From NCBI RefSeq assembly GCF_003667575.1, contig NZ_RCUY01000015.1:1-64000 (forward strand): a stretch of 64,000 bases of DNA, in the 5' to 3' direction. Positions 16,845 through 25,064 of the stretch are shown here, piece by piece; positions within the stretch are counted from its first letter, which is position 1, and every line of letters starts with the position of its first letter. A program made the position numbers and the translations under genes. The stretch is from Mycetocola lacteus (GTDB lineage Bacteria; Actinomycetota; Actinomycetes; Actinomycetales; Microbacteriaceae). The notes beneath the pieces were generated by a model. The model searched no databases. It saw nothing but the letters and a program-made list of their open reading frames with translations, and was not told where the DNA came from.

Positions 16845-17390
16845 CTAGGCGGCGACCGAGGCCGAGTGCAGGTCCTTCTGCAGCACCTTCATGCTCATGT
16901 CGAGGAGCTTGCCACTCTCGCTGAGGATGACCTCGGCGGGCAGCTCGCGAATCTCGCCGGTGGGAACATAGCCGCGGCGACCGTAAAACTCGACCAGCTC
17001 GGGGCGCGGGCCCAGCACGGTCATCTCGATTGCATCCACACCGAAGACGGTGGCTGCATGCTCCTCGACCCGGGCGAGCACGGCCTTGCCGACGCCACCA
17101 CCCTGATAGTCGGGGTTCACCGCGAACAGACCGAAGTAGGCGCGGTTCGGGGCAATCTTGCGAATCAGGCCGCACCCCACCAACACACCGTCCTCGGCGT
17201 GAGCCAGGATCATGTCGGTATCGGGGATACTCAGCTCGGCCAGCATCTCGGCCTCATCGATCCGGTCGTGCTCAAACATATTGCCCTCGCTGGTCCACCC
17301 GGACTCATTGCCGCGATAGGCGCGGACGATCAGGGGCACGATGGTGGGGATGTCGGATTCGGTGGCAAGGCGCAGAGCTGGGGTATTCAC
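16845..17390 (-). CDS. GNAT-family N-acetyltransferase
   Basis: A 181-residue acetyltransferase. The acetyl-CoA pyrophosphate loop QGGGVGKA lies at 96-103 after the central strand YFGLFAVNP, and VEFYGRRGYVPTG marks the C-terminal part. The substrate is unknown. It starts with GTG and has no ribosome site; TACAAT on the minus strand (17397-17402) ends 6 bases before the GTG, so the mRNA is probably leaderless. Confidence 0.88.
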   Translation of the reverse strand: MNTPALRLATESDIPTIVPLIVRAYRGNESGWTSEGNMFEHDRIDEAEMLAELSIPDTDMILAHAEDGVLVGCGLIRKIAPNRAYFGLFAVNPDYQGGGVGKAVLARVEEHAATVFGVDAIEMTVLGPRPELVEFYGRRGYVPTGEIRELPAEVILSESGKLLDMSMKVLQKDLHSASVAA

Positions 17391-17396
17391 TAAAAA

Positions 17397-17402
17397 ATTG
17401 TA
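17397..17402 (-). promoter_or_regulatory. -10 box of a leaderless GNAT mRNA
   Basis: TACAAT on the minus strand, six bases upstream of the GTG start codon, in an A/T-rich stretch with no Shine-Dalgarno sequence. Confidence 0.55.
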
Positions 17403-17489
17403 AACCCGATCTGATGATTTTTTTATATCCGGTGTGGTTCACTGGCGGTGCCGCCCGATTCGCGTGCGCGCTGAACCCCGGGAGTGAAC

Positions 17490-18158
17490 ATGCGGGTACT
17501 CATCGTTGATGACGAACAGATTTTTGCCGACACCCTGCGCATCGCGCTGACCCGGGAATCGATGGCGGTGGACGTCTGCCACGACGGACTGGATGCACTG
17601 GAACTCCTGTCGCTCAACGACTACGACGTATGCGTGCTGGACCGCGATCTTCCGGGGATGCACGGCGATGAGGTGTGCCGCCGGATCGTGGGCTCCCCCG
17701 ACCCGGTGCCCGTTCTCATGCTCACGGCGGCCCGACGCCTCGGCGAGAAGGTCGCCGGGTTCGAGCTGGGGGCTGACGATTACCTGACAAAGCCCTTCGA
17801 CCTTGCCGAGCTGGTGGTCCGTATCCGCGCGTTGGCCCGGCGTCCGCGGCGAGCGCTGCCCCCGGTGCTTTCCGGATGTGGGATCGAGCTGGACTCCTTC
17901 CGGCACGAGGTCACCCGCGACGGCACCCCGATCCGGCTCTCCCGTAAGGAGTTCGCGGTGCTGGAAATCATCCTCGCGGCGGGCGGCTCCCCGGTCAGCG
18001 CCGAAACCCTGCTGGAGAAGGCCTGGGACGAAAACGCCAACCCGTTTACCAACTCCACCCGGATGACCGTTTCGGCCCTGCGCAAAAAGCTCGGTGAGCC
18101 CCGGGTTATTCAGACGGTTTCCGGAGTGGGCTATCGGCTGGGCCTGCGCGATGCCTAG
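17490..18158 (+). CDS. OmpR/PhoB-type response regulator
   Basis: A 222-residue two-domain regulator. The receiver has the acidic pair Asp7-Asp8, phospho-acceptor Asp51 (VLDRDLPG), Thr79 and Lys101. The C-terminal winged helix ends with TVSGVGYRLGL, typical of the OmpR group. GGGAG six bases before the ATG at 17490 decides the start over an in-frame GTG at 17484. It overlaps the partner histidine kinase gene by 8 bp. Target genes are unknown. Confidence 0.95.
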   Translation: MRVLIVDDEQIFADTLRIALTRESMAVDVCHDGLDALELLSLNDYDVCVLDRDLPGMHGDEVCRRIVGSPDPVPVLMLTAARRLGEKVAGFELGADDYLTKPFDLAELVVRIRALARRPRRALPPVLSGCGIELDSFRHEVTRDGTPIRLSRKEFAVLEIILAAGGSPVSAETLLEKAWDENANPFTNSTRMTVSALRKKLGEPRVIQTVSGVGYRLGLRDA

Positions 18159-19422
18159 AGAAACGGTCGAAGCATCCGAGATGCGTCCGGCCCGGTTCAC
18201 CGCACGCACCCGGCTGACCCTGGTCACCTCGGGGCTCATCCTGGCCATGGGCACCGCGATGGTGGTGCTGATCTCGATCATGATCCGCTACCTCCCCTCC
18301 TATAACTTCGGCACCGTCTCGGCCACCCGGATCAACACCGATGTGCAGGCCTCCCTGGTTCCGGCCCCCGGAGCCACCCTGAATCCGGCCACCGTCACGG
18401 CACCGGCCCCCGCCGGGGTGGCGGTGGCGATCGGGGAGGTGTCGAGTCCCGAAGATCTATTCCGTGCCGCCCTGGTGATCGGCATCACCGCGCTGGTGCT
18501 GCTCGGTGCGCTGGGGATCTTCCTGAGCTATGTGATGGCCGGACGGATCCTGCGTCCGCTGCGGGATCTGGACCGGGCCGCCTCCCGCGCCGCCGCGGGT
18601 GAGCTCAGCCACCGGCTCGCCCCCACCGGTGCGCGCGACGAGTTCACCGGCCTGGCCACCACCTTCGACACCATGCTGGAGCGGTTGGAGCAGACCTTCG
18701 CCGCCCACGAACGCTTCGCCGCCAACGCCTCCCATGAGCTGCGTACCCCGCTCGGCACCACCGCACTGCTCCTGGATGTCGCCCGGGACGGAAACGTGGA
18801 TCCCGAAACCGCCGAGCTGCTTAACAAACTCGCGGTCACTAACACGCGTAACCTGACCATCGTGGATGCGCTGCTGGATCTGGCCACGATCGGCGCGAAC
18901 CCACCCGGTCATGAGAAGACCGATCTCGCCGACATCACCACCCAGGTCTTGGCCGAGCAGGCGGAGGCCGCCGCGACCCGGGGCATCGACGTGCGCTCCG
19001 ACCTGGGCTCGGCACCGCTGCGCGCGGATACGGTCCTGCTGAGTAGGCTGACCGACAACCTGGTGCGCAACGCGATTCGGCACGGAGACTCCGGCGGGTG
19101 GCTGAGCGTGAGCACCAAAACGCTGCCCGATGGTTCGGCGCGGCTCCGGGTGGAAAACACCGGCGAGGCGCTGGCCCCCGAGCAGATCACCCGGCTCACC
19201 GAGCCGTTCTTTCGGGTGCGCGCACGGCTCGCCGATCCGGCTGCACCGGCGCGCGGGGCGACCACCTCGGCTACCGGCCGCGGCACCGATACTCACGGCC
19301 TGGGCCTCGCCCTGGTGGATGCGATCGTGTCCGCCCATCACGGCACCCTGCATCTCGAAGCCGGCAGCGCGGGCGGGTTGTGCGTCACCGTAACCCTGCC
19401 CGATGGGTCTACATCCCCCTAA
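18151..19422 (+). CDS. Sensor histidine kinase
   Basis: A 423-residue kinase. Two membrane helices (about 24-46 and 106-130) flank a 60-residue extracellular part; a HAMP linker follows to about 183; the dimerisation box with His195 reads FAANASHELRTPLG. The ATP domain has the N-box NLVRNAIRHG, the ENTGE segment and GLGLALVDAIVSAHHG. Between the latter two lies an unusual Ala/Gly/Thr-rich insert. It phosphorylates the regulator encoded just upstream. The short extracellular domain gives no clue to the signal. Confidence 0.92.
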   Translation: MPRETVEASEMRPARFTARTRLTLVTSGLILAMGTAMVVLISIMIRYLPSYNFGTVSATRINTDVQASLVPAPGATLNPATVTAPAPAGVAVAIGEVSSPEDLFRAALVIGITALVLLGALGIFLSYVMAGRILRPLRDLDRAASRAAAGELSHRLAPTGARDEFTGLATTFDTMLERLEQTFAAHERFAANASHELRTPLGTTALLLDVARDGNVDPETAELLNKLAVTNTRNLTIVDALLDLATIGANPPGHEKTDLADITTQVLAEQAEAAATRGIDVRSDLGSAPLRADTVLLSRLTDNLVRNAIRHGDSGGWLSVSTKTLPDGSARLRVENTGEALAPEQITRLTEPFFRVRARLADPAAPARGATTSATGRGTDTHGLGLALVDAIVSAHHGTLHLEAGSAGGLCVTVTLPDGSTSP

Positions 19423-19427
19423 CCGCG

Positions 19428-20543
19428 CTAGACGCCGGCCAGCCCCTCGCGCCGATCACGTTCGCGTTCGAGCTCTCGCACGAGGGGAATGACGGAGGTT
19501 CCAAATGCCTCGACCTCCTCGCGCATGTGAAGGAATCCGAGCAGGACCAGGTCGGCCCCGCGGTCGGCATAGGCGAGGAGTCGCCGCGCCACGAACTCCG
19601 CATCGCCGATCAGGCCGGTGCGGAAGCCGTCGTTGTACTGCACCAGGTCACTCAGGTCCGAGCCCGCCCACATGCCTACCCTGTCGGCGGTGGATGCGCC
19701 GGCCTGCCGCACCTGCCGGGCAAACCCGCGTACGGCCTCGGTATCGGCGTGCGCGATGATGTTGTCTACCTGGGCGCGAGCCTCGGCCACGGTGTCGCGC
19801 ACCACCGCGAACCCGTTGATGCCAAACCGCACCCGACGACCGTGCGCGGCCGCGGTGTGTGCCACCTGATCTCGCTGTTCGGTGAACCCATCGAGATCGG
19901 TTCCGTTGGCGAAATACCAATCGGCGACCGTGCCGCCGTTTTTGCGGGCCGCGGTCGAATTGCCCCCCTGGAAGATCTCGGGGTGTGCGCGCCCGGGAAC
20001 CGCCACCGGTTCCGGACGCAGCGTGAAATCGGTCAGACGATAAAAGTCACCGCGATAGCTCACGTTGGATTCGGTCCACAGCGCCCGAACCACGTCGATA
20101 AACTCGGCCGACCGACGGTAGCGCTCATCGTGTTCGAGCCACGGCTCACCGAGCCCGGTGAACTCATCCCTGAACCAGCCGCTGACAACGTTGATCGCCG
20201 CCCGCCCCGCGGAGAAATGATCCGCGGTGGTGATGAATTTCGCCAGCACCGCGGGATGCCAGAGCCCCGGATGGATCGCGGCGATGACCCGGAGCCGCTC
20301 GGTTGCCAGGAGCAGCGCCAGGCTGATCGAAGTCGACTCATGCTGCTGCGCGGCCCCGTAGCTGGAGGCGTATCGCACCTGACTCAGCGCATATTCGAAG
20401 CCCACCCGTTCGGCGGTGCGGGCGAGATCCACGTTGTAATCCAGGCCCCAGTCGGTGCGCTGGGGCAGGGTGGAAACCACCAGGCCCCCGGAGACGTTGG
20501 GGACCCAGTAGGCAAATTTCAGGGGTGCGCGCGTGTCAGTCAT
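19428..20543 (-). CDS. FMNH2-dependent dimethylsulfone monooxygenase-like (SfnG type)
   Basis: A 371-residue luciferase-like TIM-barrel enzyme. The start FAYWVPNVSGGLVVS and the SQVRYASSYGA and NVVSGWF segments match the SfnG group, which oxidises dimethylsulfone to methanesulfinate with FMNH2 and oxygen to release sulfur. The ATG at 20543 fits the family start; the frame continues upstream into repeats. It stands alone, convergent with the kinase (5 bp gap) and without a flavin reductase or sulfonate importer nearby, so the exact substrate is uncertain. Confidence 0.82.
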   Translation of the reverse strand: MTDTRAPLKFAYWVPNVSGGLVVSTLPQRTDWGLDYNVDLARTAERVGFEYALSQVRYASSYGAAQQHESTSISLALLLATERLRVIAAIHPGLWHPAVLAKFITTADHFSAGRAAINVVSGWFRDEFTGLGEPWLEHDERYRRSAEFIDVVRALWTESNVSYRGDFYRLTDFTLRPEPVAVPGRAHPEIFQGGNSTAARKNGGTVADWYFANGTDLDGFTEQRDQVAHTAAAHGRRVRFGINGFAVVRDTVAEARAQVDNIIAHADTEAVRGFARQVRQAGASTADRVGMWAGSDLSDLVQYNDGFRTGLIGDAEFVARRLLAYADRGADLVLLGFLHMREEVEAFGTSVIPLVRELERERDRREGLAGV

Positions 20544-20620
20544 GCGGCGATCCTGAGTTCCCCCGCTGGGAGCCTGCTGAACCAAACCGAAGTGTGACGC
20601 CGCCCGGCCGGGGTCGCCGG

Positions 20621-20820
20621 CCTTGGTGCCACAAGTCACCCCGAGCGTGCAAAACGACAAGGGCCGCCGGCCTAGTTGCCACAGGTCACCCCGAGCATGG
20701 TTAACGACAGGAGCCACCGGCCTAGTTGCCACAGGTCACCCCGAGCATGGTTAACGACAGGAGCCACCGGCCTAGTTGCCACAGGTCACCCCGAGCATGG
20801 TTAACGACAGGGGCCGCCGA
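20621..20820. repeat. Four tandem copies of a 50-bp repeat
   Basis: Copies start at 20621, 20671, 20721 and 20771. Copies 2 and 3 are identical, copy 4 differs only in its last bases and copy 1 is degenerate. Each unit holds TTGCCACAGGTCACC and, in copies 2-4, GGTTAACGACAG. The units are contiguous without spacers, so this is a minisatellite in the promoter region of the SfnG-like gene rather than a CRISPR array. Confidence 0.9.
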
Positions 20821-20871
20821 GTGGTGTCACACCCGACGACCCGTGCCGTTGTCCCGAACCGCCGCCGCGGT

Positions 20872-21195
20872 CTATGCCTTCGGTGCCGGGGCGGTGGTGT
20901 GCGGACCGGCGGGGATGGTGGCCGGATCGATCGGGCCCACCACGGTCGCGTGACCGATCTTCACATCTGTGGGCAGTTTCACGCCCGGAACCGGGACCAG
21001 GGTGGCGTCATTCGCGGGTGCCCCGTTGGGGACGACCCCACCGGAGACCTCCTTGAGCTGGACGGCGTGTGTACCAGCGTCGTCCTTGCTGCCGGAATCG
21101 GCCGCGTTGGCTGCCCCGGCGGCGGCAACCCCGAGCACACCCACGCCGAGTGCCAGGGCGGAACCGGTCAGGATCTTCTGAGTTTTGCTGAACAT
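20872..21195 (-). CDS. Small secreted protein, function unknown
   Basis: A 107-residue protein with a clear Sec signal peptide (hydrophobic core at about 12-28, cleavage near ANAADS). The mature part is about 75 residues, acidic near the start and Pro/Val/Ala-rich, ending in TTAPAPKA, without cysteines. GAGGG lies just before the ATG at 21195, which is why the ATG at 21207 is not used. I recognise no domain. It is single, with the 50-bp repeats just downstream. Confidence 0.65.
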   Translation of the reverse strand: MFSKTQKILTGSALALGVGVLGVAAAGAANAADSGSKDDAGTHAVQLKEVSGGVVPNGAPANDATLVPVPGVKLPTDVKIGHATVVGPIDPATIPAGPHTTAPAPKA

Positions 21196-21302
21196 GATTT
21201 CCCTCATTTTCTGCCACCGGGTGGTGGCTACGAGTTCATCTCATCAAAGTCGCTGTCGTCAGGACGTAAGCGTTTTGTGCAATATCCAGCTTCGCGCGAA
21301 CC

Positions 21303-22175
21303 CTAGCTCAGCTCGGCGGCGCGCACCCGCAGTTTGGTCTTCCAGGGGTCCTCGAAGAGCAGGGTCTGTCCGTCAAAGCCAAACTGGATCCCGGCGAAGG
21401 TGAGGCGGGAGGCCAGCGCATCGATATCCACCCGGGCAGGAACGGTGATATCCACGATCCCCAGGCCGAAGGTCGCGGCGCGGGGACCGGCCCCGTTGCT
21501 GCGCCAGGTGTTCATCCCAATGTGGTGGTGGTATCCGCCGGCCGAGATGAACAGGGCCTGCGGCAGCTCGGTCTTGATCTCGAATCCGAGGGTGTCCACA
21601 TAGAAGGATCGGGCCTGTTCGAGGTTGCCCACCTGCAGGTGAATGTGGCCGAGGGTCATGCCCTCGCGCGGCGGCGCGGCGATCACGTCCTCGGTGAGGT
21701 GGGTGCGCAGGAACGCGTTGGGGTCCAGTGGCAGCGTGGCTCCGCGGATGCGTCCGCCGGCCTCATAGGTCCACTGGTCGCGCGGCCGGTCGCGGTAGAG
21801 TTCGAGCCCGTTGCCCTCGGGGTCGTCAAAGTAGAAGGCCTCACTGTAGAGGTGGTCGGCGCTGCCCGAGAACGAGTGTGGCTCGTGGGTGGCCACCGTG
21901 GCCACGGCGAGCGCCAGCGAACTCTGATCCGGAAACAGCAGGGCCGAGTGATAGAGTCCGGCGTCCCCCGGACGCAGCGGCGGTAGGTCGGTTTCGCGAC
22001 GCAGCTTGAGCGCCGAAATCCCATCGCGCCCGAGGATCACGGTGTCGCCCTCGGCCTGCTGCACATCGAGGGTCACGGCCTCGTGATAGAAGCGCGTCAT
22101 CAGGTCGAGGTCGCGCACCAAAAGCTCGACCTCACCCATCTGCGTTCCGGCCGCCAGAATGTTCTCGGTACTCAT
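21303..22175 (-). CDS. VOC-family ring-cleaving dioxygenase (CatE-like)
   Basis: A 290-residue protein of two tandem vicinal-oxygen-chelate modules. Metal ligands of the C-terminal module are likely His at GHIHLQVGN and YHHHIGMNTW, and Glu near LLFEDPW; the N-terminal module keeps ELYRDRP. Members act as catechol-2,3-dioxygenases or related quinone-detoxifying enzymes. GAGGGAG decides the ATG at 22175. Two TAGTT/AACTA palindromes upstream suggest control by a MarR- or HxlR-type repressor, as for quinone-stress dioxygenases. Confidence 0.82.
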   Translation of the reverse strand: MSTENILAAGTQMGEVELLVRDLDLMTRFYHEAVTLDVQQAEGDTVILGRDGISALKLRRETDLPPLRPGDAGLYHSALLFPDQSSLALAVATVATHEPHSFSGSADHLYSEAFYFDDPEGNGLELYRDRPRDQWTYEAGGRIRGATLPLDPNAFLRTHLTEDVIAAPPREGMTLGHIHLQVGNLEQARSFYVDTLGFEIKTELPQALFISAGGYHHHIGMNTWRSNGAGPRAATFGLGIVDITVPARVDIDALASRLTFAGIQFGFDGQTLLFEDPWKTKLRVRAAELS

Positions 22176-22190
22176 CACACGCTCCCTCAA

Positions 22191-22210
22191 TTAGTTAAAG
22201 CTACAACTAA
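22191..22210 (-). promoter_or_regulatory. Operator-like palindrome 1 upstream of the VOC dioxygenase
   Basis: TTAGTT and AACTAA arms are separated by 8 bp with AGCT at the centre, 16 bp upstream of the dioxygenase start. Length and symmetry fit a winged-helix dimer site. Confidence 0.5.
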
Positions 22211-22223
22211 AAGATACCCCCGA

Positions 22224-22247
22224 ATAGTTGAAGCGTCAAGTAACTAT
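22224..22247 (-). promoter_or_regulatory. Operator-like palindrome 2
   Basis: ATAGTT and AACTAT arms with a 12-bp spacer; its left half (TAGTTGAAGC) repeats that of palindrome 1 (TAGTTAAAGC). It reaches into the stop codon of the tauE-like gene. Confidence 0.4.
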
Positions 22248-23026
22248 CGGGAGCGACGCTCGCGCACAATCTGCAGGATCATCCGCGCCGCGATCACCGC
22301 GATAAACGCGGCAAACAGAATGTTTGCCACCTCCGGGCTCAGCAGCTTGGCCACGGTGGATCCCAGCGCCGTGGTCACACACGCCGAGACCCCGACGATG
22401 GCCGCGGCCGGCAGATCCACGTTACGACGGATCACGTTGCCCACGGTGCCCGAGATCGCGGTGGGGATCATCATCAGCAGCGAGGTTCCCTTGGCCAGCA
22501 GGTCGCTCGCCCCAAAGAGCATCACCAGCATCGGCACGATGATGATCCCGCCACCGATGCCCAGCAGCCCGGAGAGAATACCGGTAGCCAGGCCCAGCCC
22601 CACCAGCCCGACAATCGATCCCGGGTGCAGTTCGATCTCGGCCCCGCGCACCGGAACCACCAGGAACAGCTGCACGATCACCACCACCAGGAAGGCGATG
22701 AAGGCCCACTGCAGCGCCCGCTTGGGGATCCGCTCGAGCAGGAACGCGCCGATCTGCGCGCCCACCACCGAGCCCGCGGCCAGGATCAGCCCGGCCACCC
22801 AGTGCACCTCCCCTGACCCGGCATAGCTGATGACCCCCACCAGCGAGGTGGGCACGATCGCCGCGAGCGAGGTTCCGGCGGCCTTGCGGTTATCAAACCC
22901 GGCCAGGAAGATCAGCGCGGGCACCATCAGAATGCCGCCACCCACCCCGAACAGGCCCGAGAGGAATCCGGCCGCGAGGCCGATCACGATCAGCCAGGTG
23001 ATGCGGCGAGAGGAGGTTGCACTCAC
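22244..23026 (-). CDS. TauE/SafE-family sulfite or organoacid exporter
   Basis: A 260-residue membrane protein made of two homologous halves, each with the Gly-rich signature (GFLSGLFGVGGGILMVPALI near residue 20; GILSGLLGIGGGIIIVPMLV near residue 155). About eight helices. The family exports sulfite, sulfoacetate or related anions. It is translationally coupled to the upstream phosphatase by a 4-bp overlap. The SfnG-like enzyme 1.7 kb away also concerns sulfur, but no functional link is shown. Confidence 0.9.
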   Translation of the reverse strand: MSATSSRRITWLIVIGLAAGFLSGLFGVGGGILMVPALIFLAGFDNRKAAGTSLAAIVPTSLVGVISYAGSGEVHWVAGLILAAGSVVGAQIGAFLLERIPKRALQWAFIAFLVVVIVQLFLVVPVRGAEIELHPGSIVGLVGLGLATGILSGLLGIGGGIIIVPMLVMLFGASDLLAKGTSLLMMIPTAISGTVGNVIRRNVDLPAAAIVGVSACVTTALGSTVAKLLSPEVANILFAAFIAVIAARMILQIVRERRSR

Positions 23027-23589
23027 GCCGAGAGCGCCGAGTCGACCGAACCAGCGGGGGTCTCCACCACGCGCCAGGTCTGCCCGACCCGCTCAAACGT
23101 CACCGGTTCCAGGTTGGCGACGGGCTCGCGTCCGGCCCCCGACACCGCCTCGGTCAGCAGGCGGATCAGCGCGCCGTGGCTGACAGCCAGCACTCGCTGG
23201 CCCGGATGCGCGGCGGCGATCTCATCCAGCCCCACCAGTGCACGGGCGATCAGGTCCTGCTCGGACTCCTGCCCCGGGTAGTTCCGATCCGGCCACAGCT
23301 CCATGACCTCGGGACCGGTTTTCCCCTCGGCCTCGCCAAACGAGCGCTCGGTGATCGCGGGATACGCGCCCACAACCGCCAGGTCGAGCTGGGTCGCCAG
23401 CAGCGCCGCGGTCTCGCGAGCACGGCCCAGCGGGGAGGAGGTCACCACGTCAAAGGCGCGCGGCAGCGTGGCACCGGCCGTACGCGCCTGCTCCCGCCCG
23501 GTCTCGTTCAGGGGGACATCGGTGGCACCCTGCAGCCTGCGCTGGTGGTTCCAGTCGGTTTGACCGTGGCGAATGAGGGTGATCTGCAT
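23023..23589 (-). CDS. Histidine phosphatase family protein
   Basis: A 188-residue enzyme of the phosphoglycerate-mutase superfamily. Arg7-His8-Gly9 (LIRHGQTDWN) gives the phospho-histidine; the second histidine is in AVSHGALIRLL and the catalytic glutamate probably in ERSFGEAEG. The substrate is not predictable. Last codons overlap the tauE-like gene by 4 bp. Confidence 0.9.
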   Translation of the reverse strand: MQITLIRHGQTDWNHQRRLQGATDVPLNETGREQARTAGATLPRAFDVVTSSPLGRARETAALLATQLDLAVVGAYPAITERSFGEAEGKTGPEVMELWPDRNYPGQESEQDLIARALVGLDEIAAAHPGQRVLAVSHGALIRLLTEAVSGAGREPVANLEPVTFERVGQTWRVVETPAGSVDSALSA

Positions 23590-23635
23590 GGATGAAGCCT
23601 TCCGTAATCTCTCCCAGCAGACTACCCCGGCACGG

Positions 23636-24928
23636 TTACAGTTCGGGATTCAGGACGTACAGGAGAACCACCCCGGCCACGCCCAGCAGCCCCAGAAGCG
23701 TGACGCCGATCCACACCCAGCGGCCATAGGCGCGGCGCGGAGCGACGGCGGTACCCCGTTCCTGACGCATCCGGAAGCGTGACATCACCAGGATCGCGTC
23801 CAGTCCAATCCCCGGATATCCGCCCGGCAGTCGCCCGCACAGCAAAAACACCACCACGAGTGGGATAAACACCAGGAAGCTGGAGGCAAGAATGTGAACG
23901 ATCAGACCGCGAGTATCGGAGAGCACGATGTCGTGCAGGCTCCCGCCGAGTCCCAGCGCGGCAATAATGCTGACCGTGGTGATCCCGACCCCGAGCACCA
24001 CGGTGCCCACCTCGACCGCCCGGATTGTCTGTCGACGTAGCCGTGCCTGTACGTACAGCGTGCTGCCCACCGCATAGAACACGGTCAGGAACACCAGGGT
24101 CGAGGCCCGCACCGGGATGCTCCACTGGGTGGTCGCGGGCCAGAGCAGCACCGAGATCGCGGTCACCCCGGCAGGCACTCCCACCACCACAAAGAGAATC
24201 TGGGCGATACGCAGCCAAAAAGGGGGTGTGCGCAGGCTTGCGTGGCTGCGCAGGAGCTGGTCGATCCGCGCCAACACGATCTTGCGGGAGGCTTGTCGCA
24301 CCAGCGGATCCAGCCGGTTCTCCGACGCGCACGCGGCATCGGCGGCAAGCACCGCGAGCAGCAGACCGCCAAAGGGCGGACCAAACTGGGCGGGAATATC
24401 CACCACATCATCGACGGGGAAATTGGCGATGGCGGTGGCCACCGCGACGGCGATTGCCGCCATCCCCGCCACCTCGGCCAGGGATTCCAACACTCGCTGG
24501 CGGGCCAGCTGCTCGGGCACCGCGTCATCGGGATCGTCCCCGGGCGTGCGCACGGCGATCTGCAGGGCCACGATAATCGTCGCCAAGATTCCCAGCGCCC
24601 CCAGCGCCGAACCGGTGGAGATTTCAAAGCGCAGTGCAATGTCGGTGGCGCTCCCACGGCTGAGCTCGCCCACCCCGGCGAGGATCGCGATCCCGGCGAG
24701 GGGGAAGGCCGCCCCCATCACGTGCCGGCCAAGGGTGGCCCAGTAGCGTTCCTGCTCCCGCAGAATCGCCAGGCCCAGGCTCGGATTGACCAGCGGGACC
24801 GTTGTGCCGGCCTCCCCCAGAATCTCGGCCAGGCTCGGATTCGTCTGCTCTGCCGCGTCGATGTCCCCGAGTGCCGTATCCAGGCTCGGATGAGTCTGCG
24901 GTGTCGCGCTGGTGTCCTCTGCTGCCAT
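23636..24928 (-). CDS. Polytopic membrane protein of unknown function
   Basis: A 430-residue protein. The first 55 residues are soluble and hold three evenly spaced PSL motifs (HPSLDTAL, NPSLAEIL, NPSLGLAI). About ten hydrophobic segments follow, with a 30-residue basic loop in the middle (LVRQASRKIVLARIDQLLRSH). GGGGAG before the ATG at 24928 sets the start; the open frame upstream of it overlaps the ribokinase gene and is not coding. No family recognised. Confidence 0.75.
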   Translation of the reverse strand: MAAEDTSATPQTHPSLDTALGDIDAAEQTNPSLAEILGEAGTTVPLVNPSLGLAILREQERYWATLGRHVMGAAFPLAGIAILAGVGELSRGSATDIALRFEISTGSALGALGILATIIVALQIAVRTPGDDPDDAVPEQLARQRVLESLAEVAGMAAIAVAVATAIANFPVDDVVDIPAQFGPPFGGLLLAVLAADAACASENRLDPLVRQASRKIVLARIDQLLRSHASLRTPPFWLRIAQILFVVVGVPAGVTAISVLLWPATTQWSIPVRASTLVFLTVFYAVGSTLYVQARLRRQTIRAVEVGTVVLGVGITTVSIIAALGLGGSLHDIVLSDTRGLIVHILASSFLVFIPLVVVFLLCGRLPGGYPGIGLDAILVMSRFRMRQERGTAVAPRRAYGRWVWIGVTLLGLLGVAGVVLLYVLNPEL

Positions 24929-25019
24929 GCCGTCTCCCCCGGTCTTGGGCTCCACCCTAGCCCGGCCTGGCGCAATCGGTGTGGCAAACACCCCGGGGAA
25001 ATACCCCGTTAAACACGTC

Positions 25020-25051
25020 GCGCCGGCGCACCCCGAGGGGCACACCGGCGC
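25020..25051 (-). terminator. Terminator of the ribokinase operon
   Basis: A 7-bp GC stem (25020-25026 with 25045-25051) with an inner CCCC-GAG-GGG stem, 14 bp past the ribokinase stop. No T tail. Confidence 0.55.
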
Positions 25052-25064
25052 TGCGCGTGAAGAT

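Noticed and set aside
20621..20820. Possible CRISPR array
   Set aside because: The 50-bp units follow each other without unique spacers, and no cas gene is nearby.
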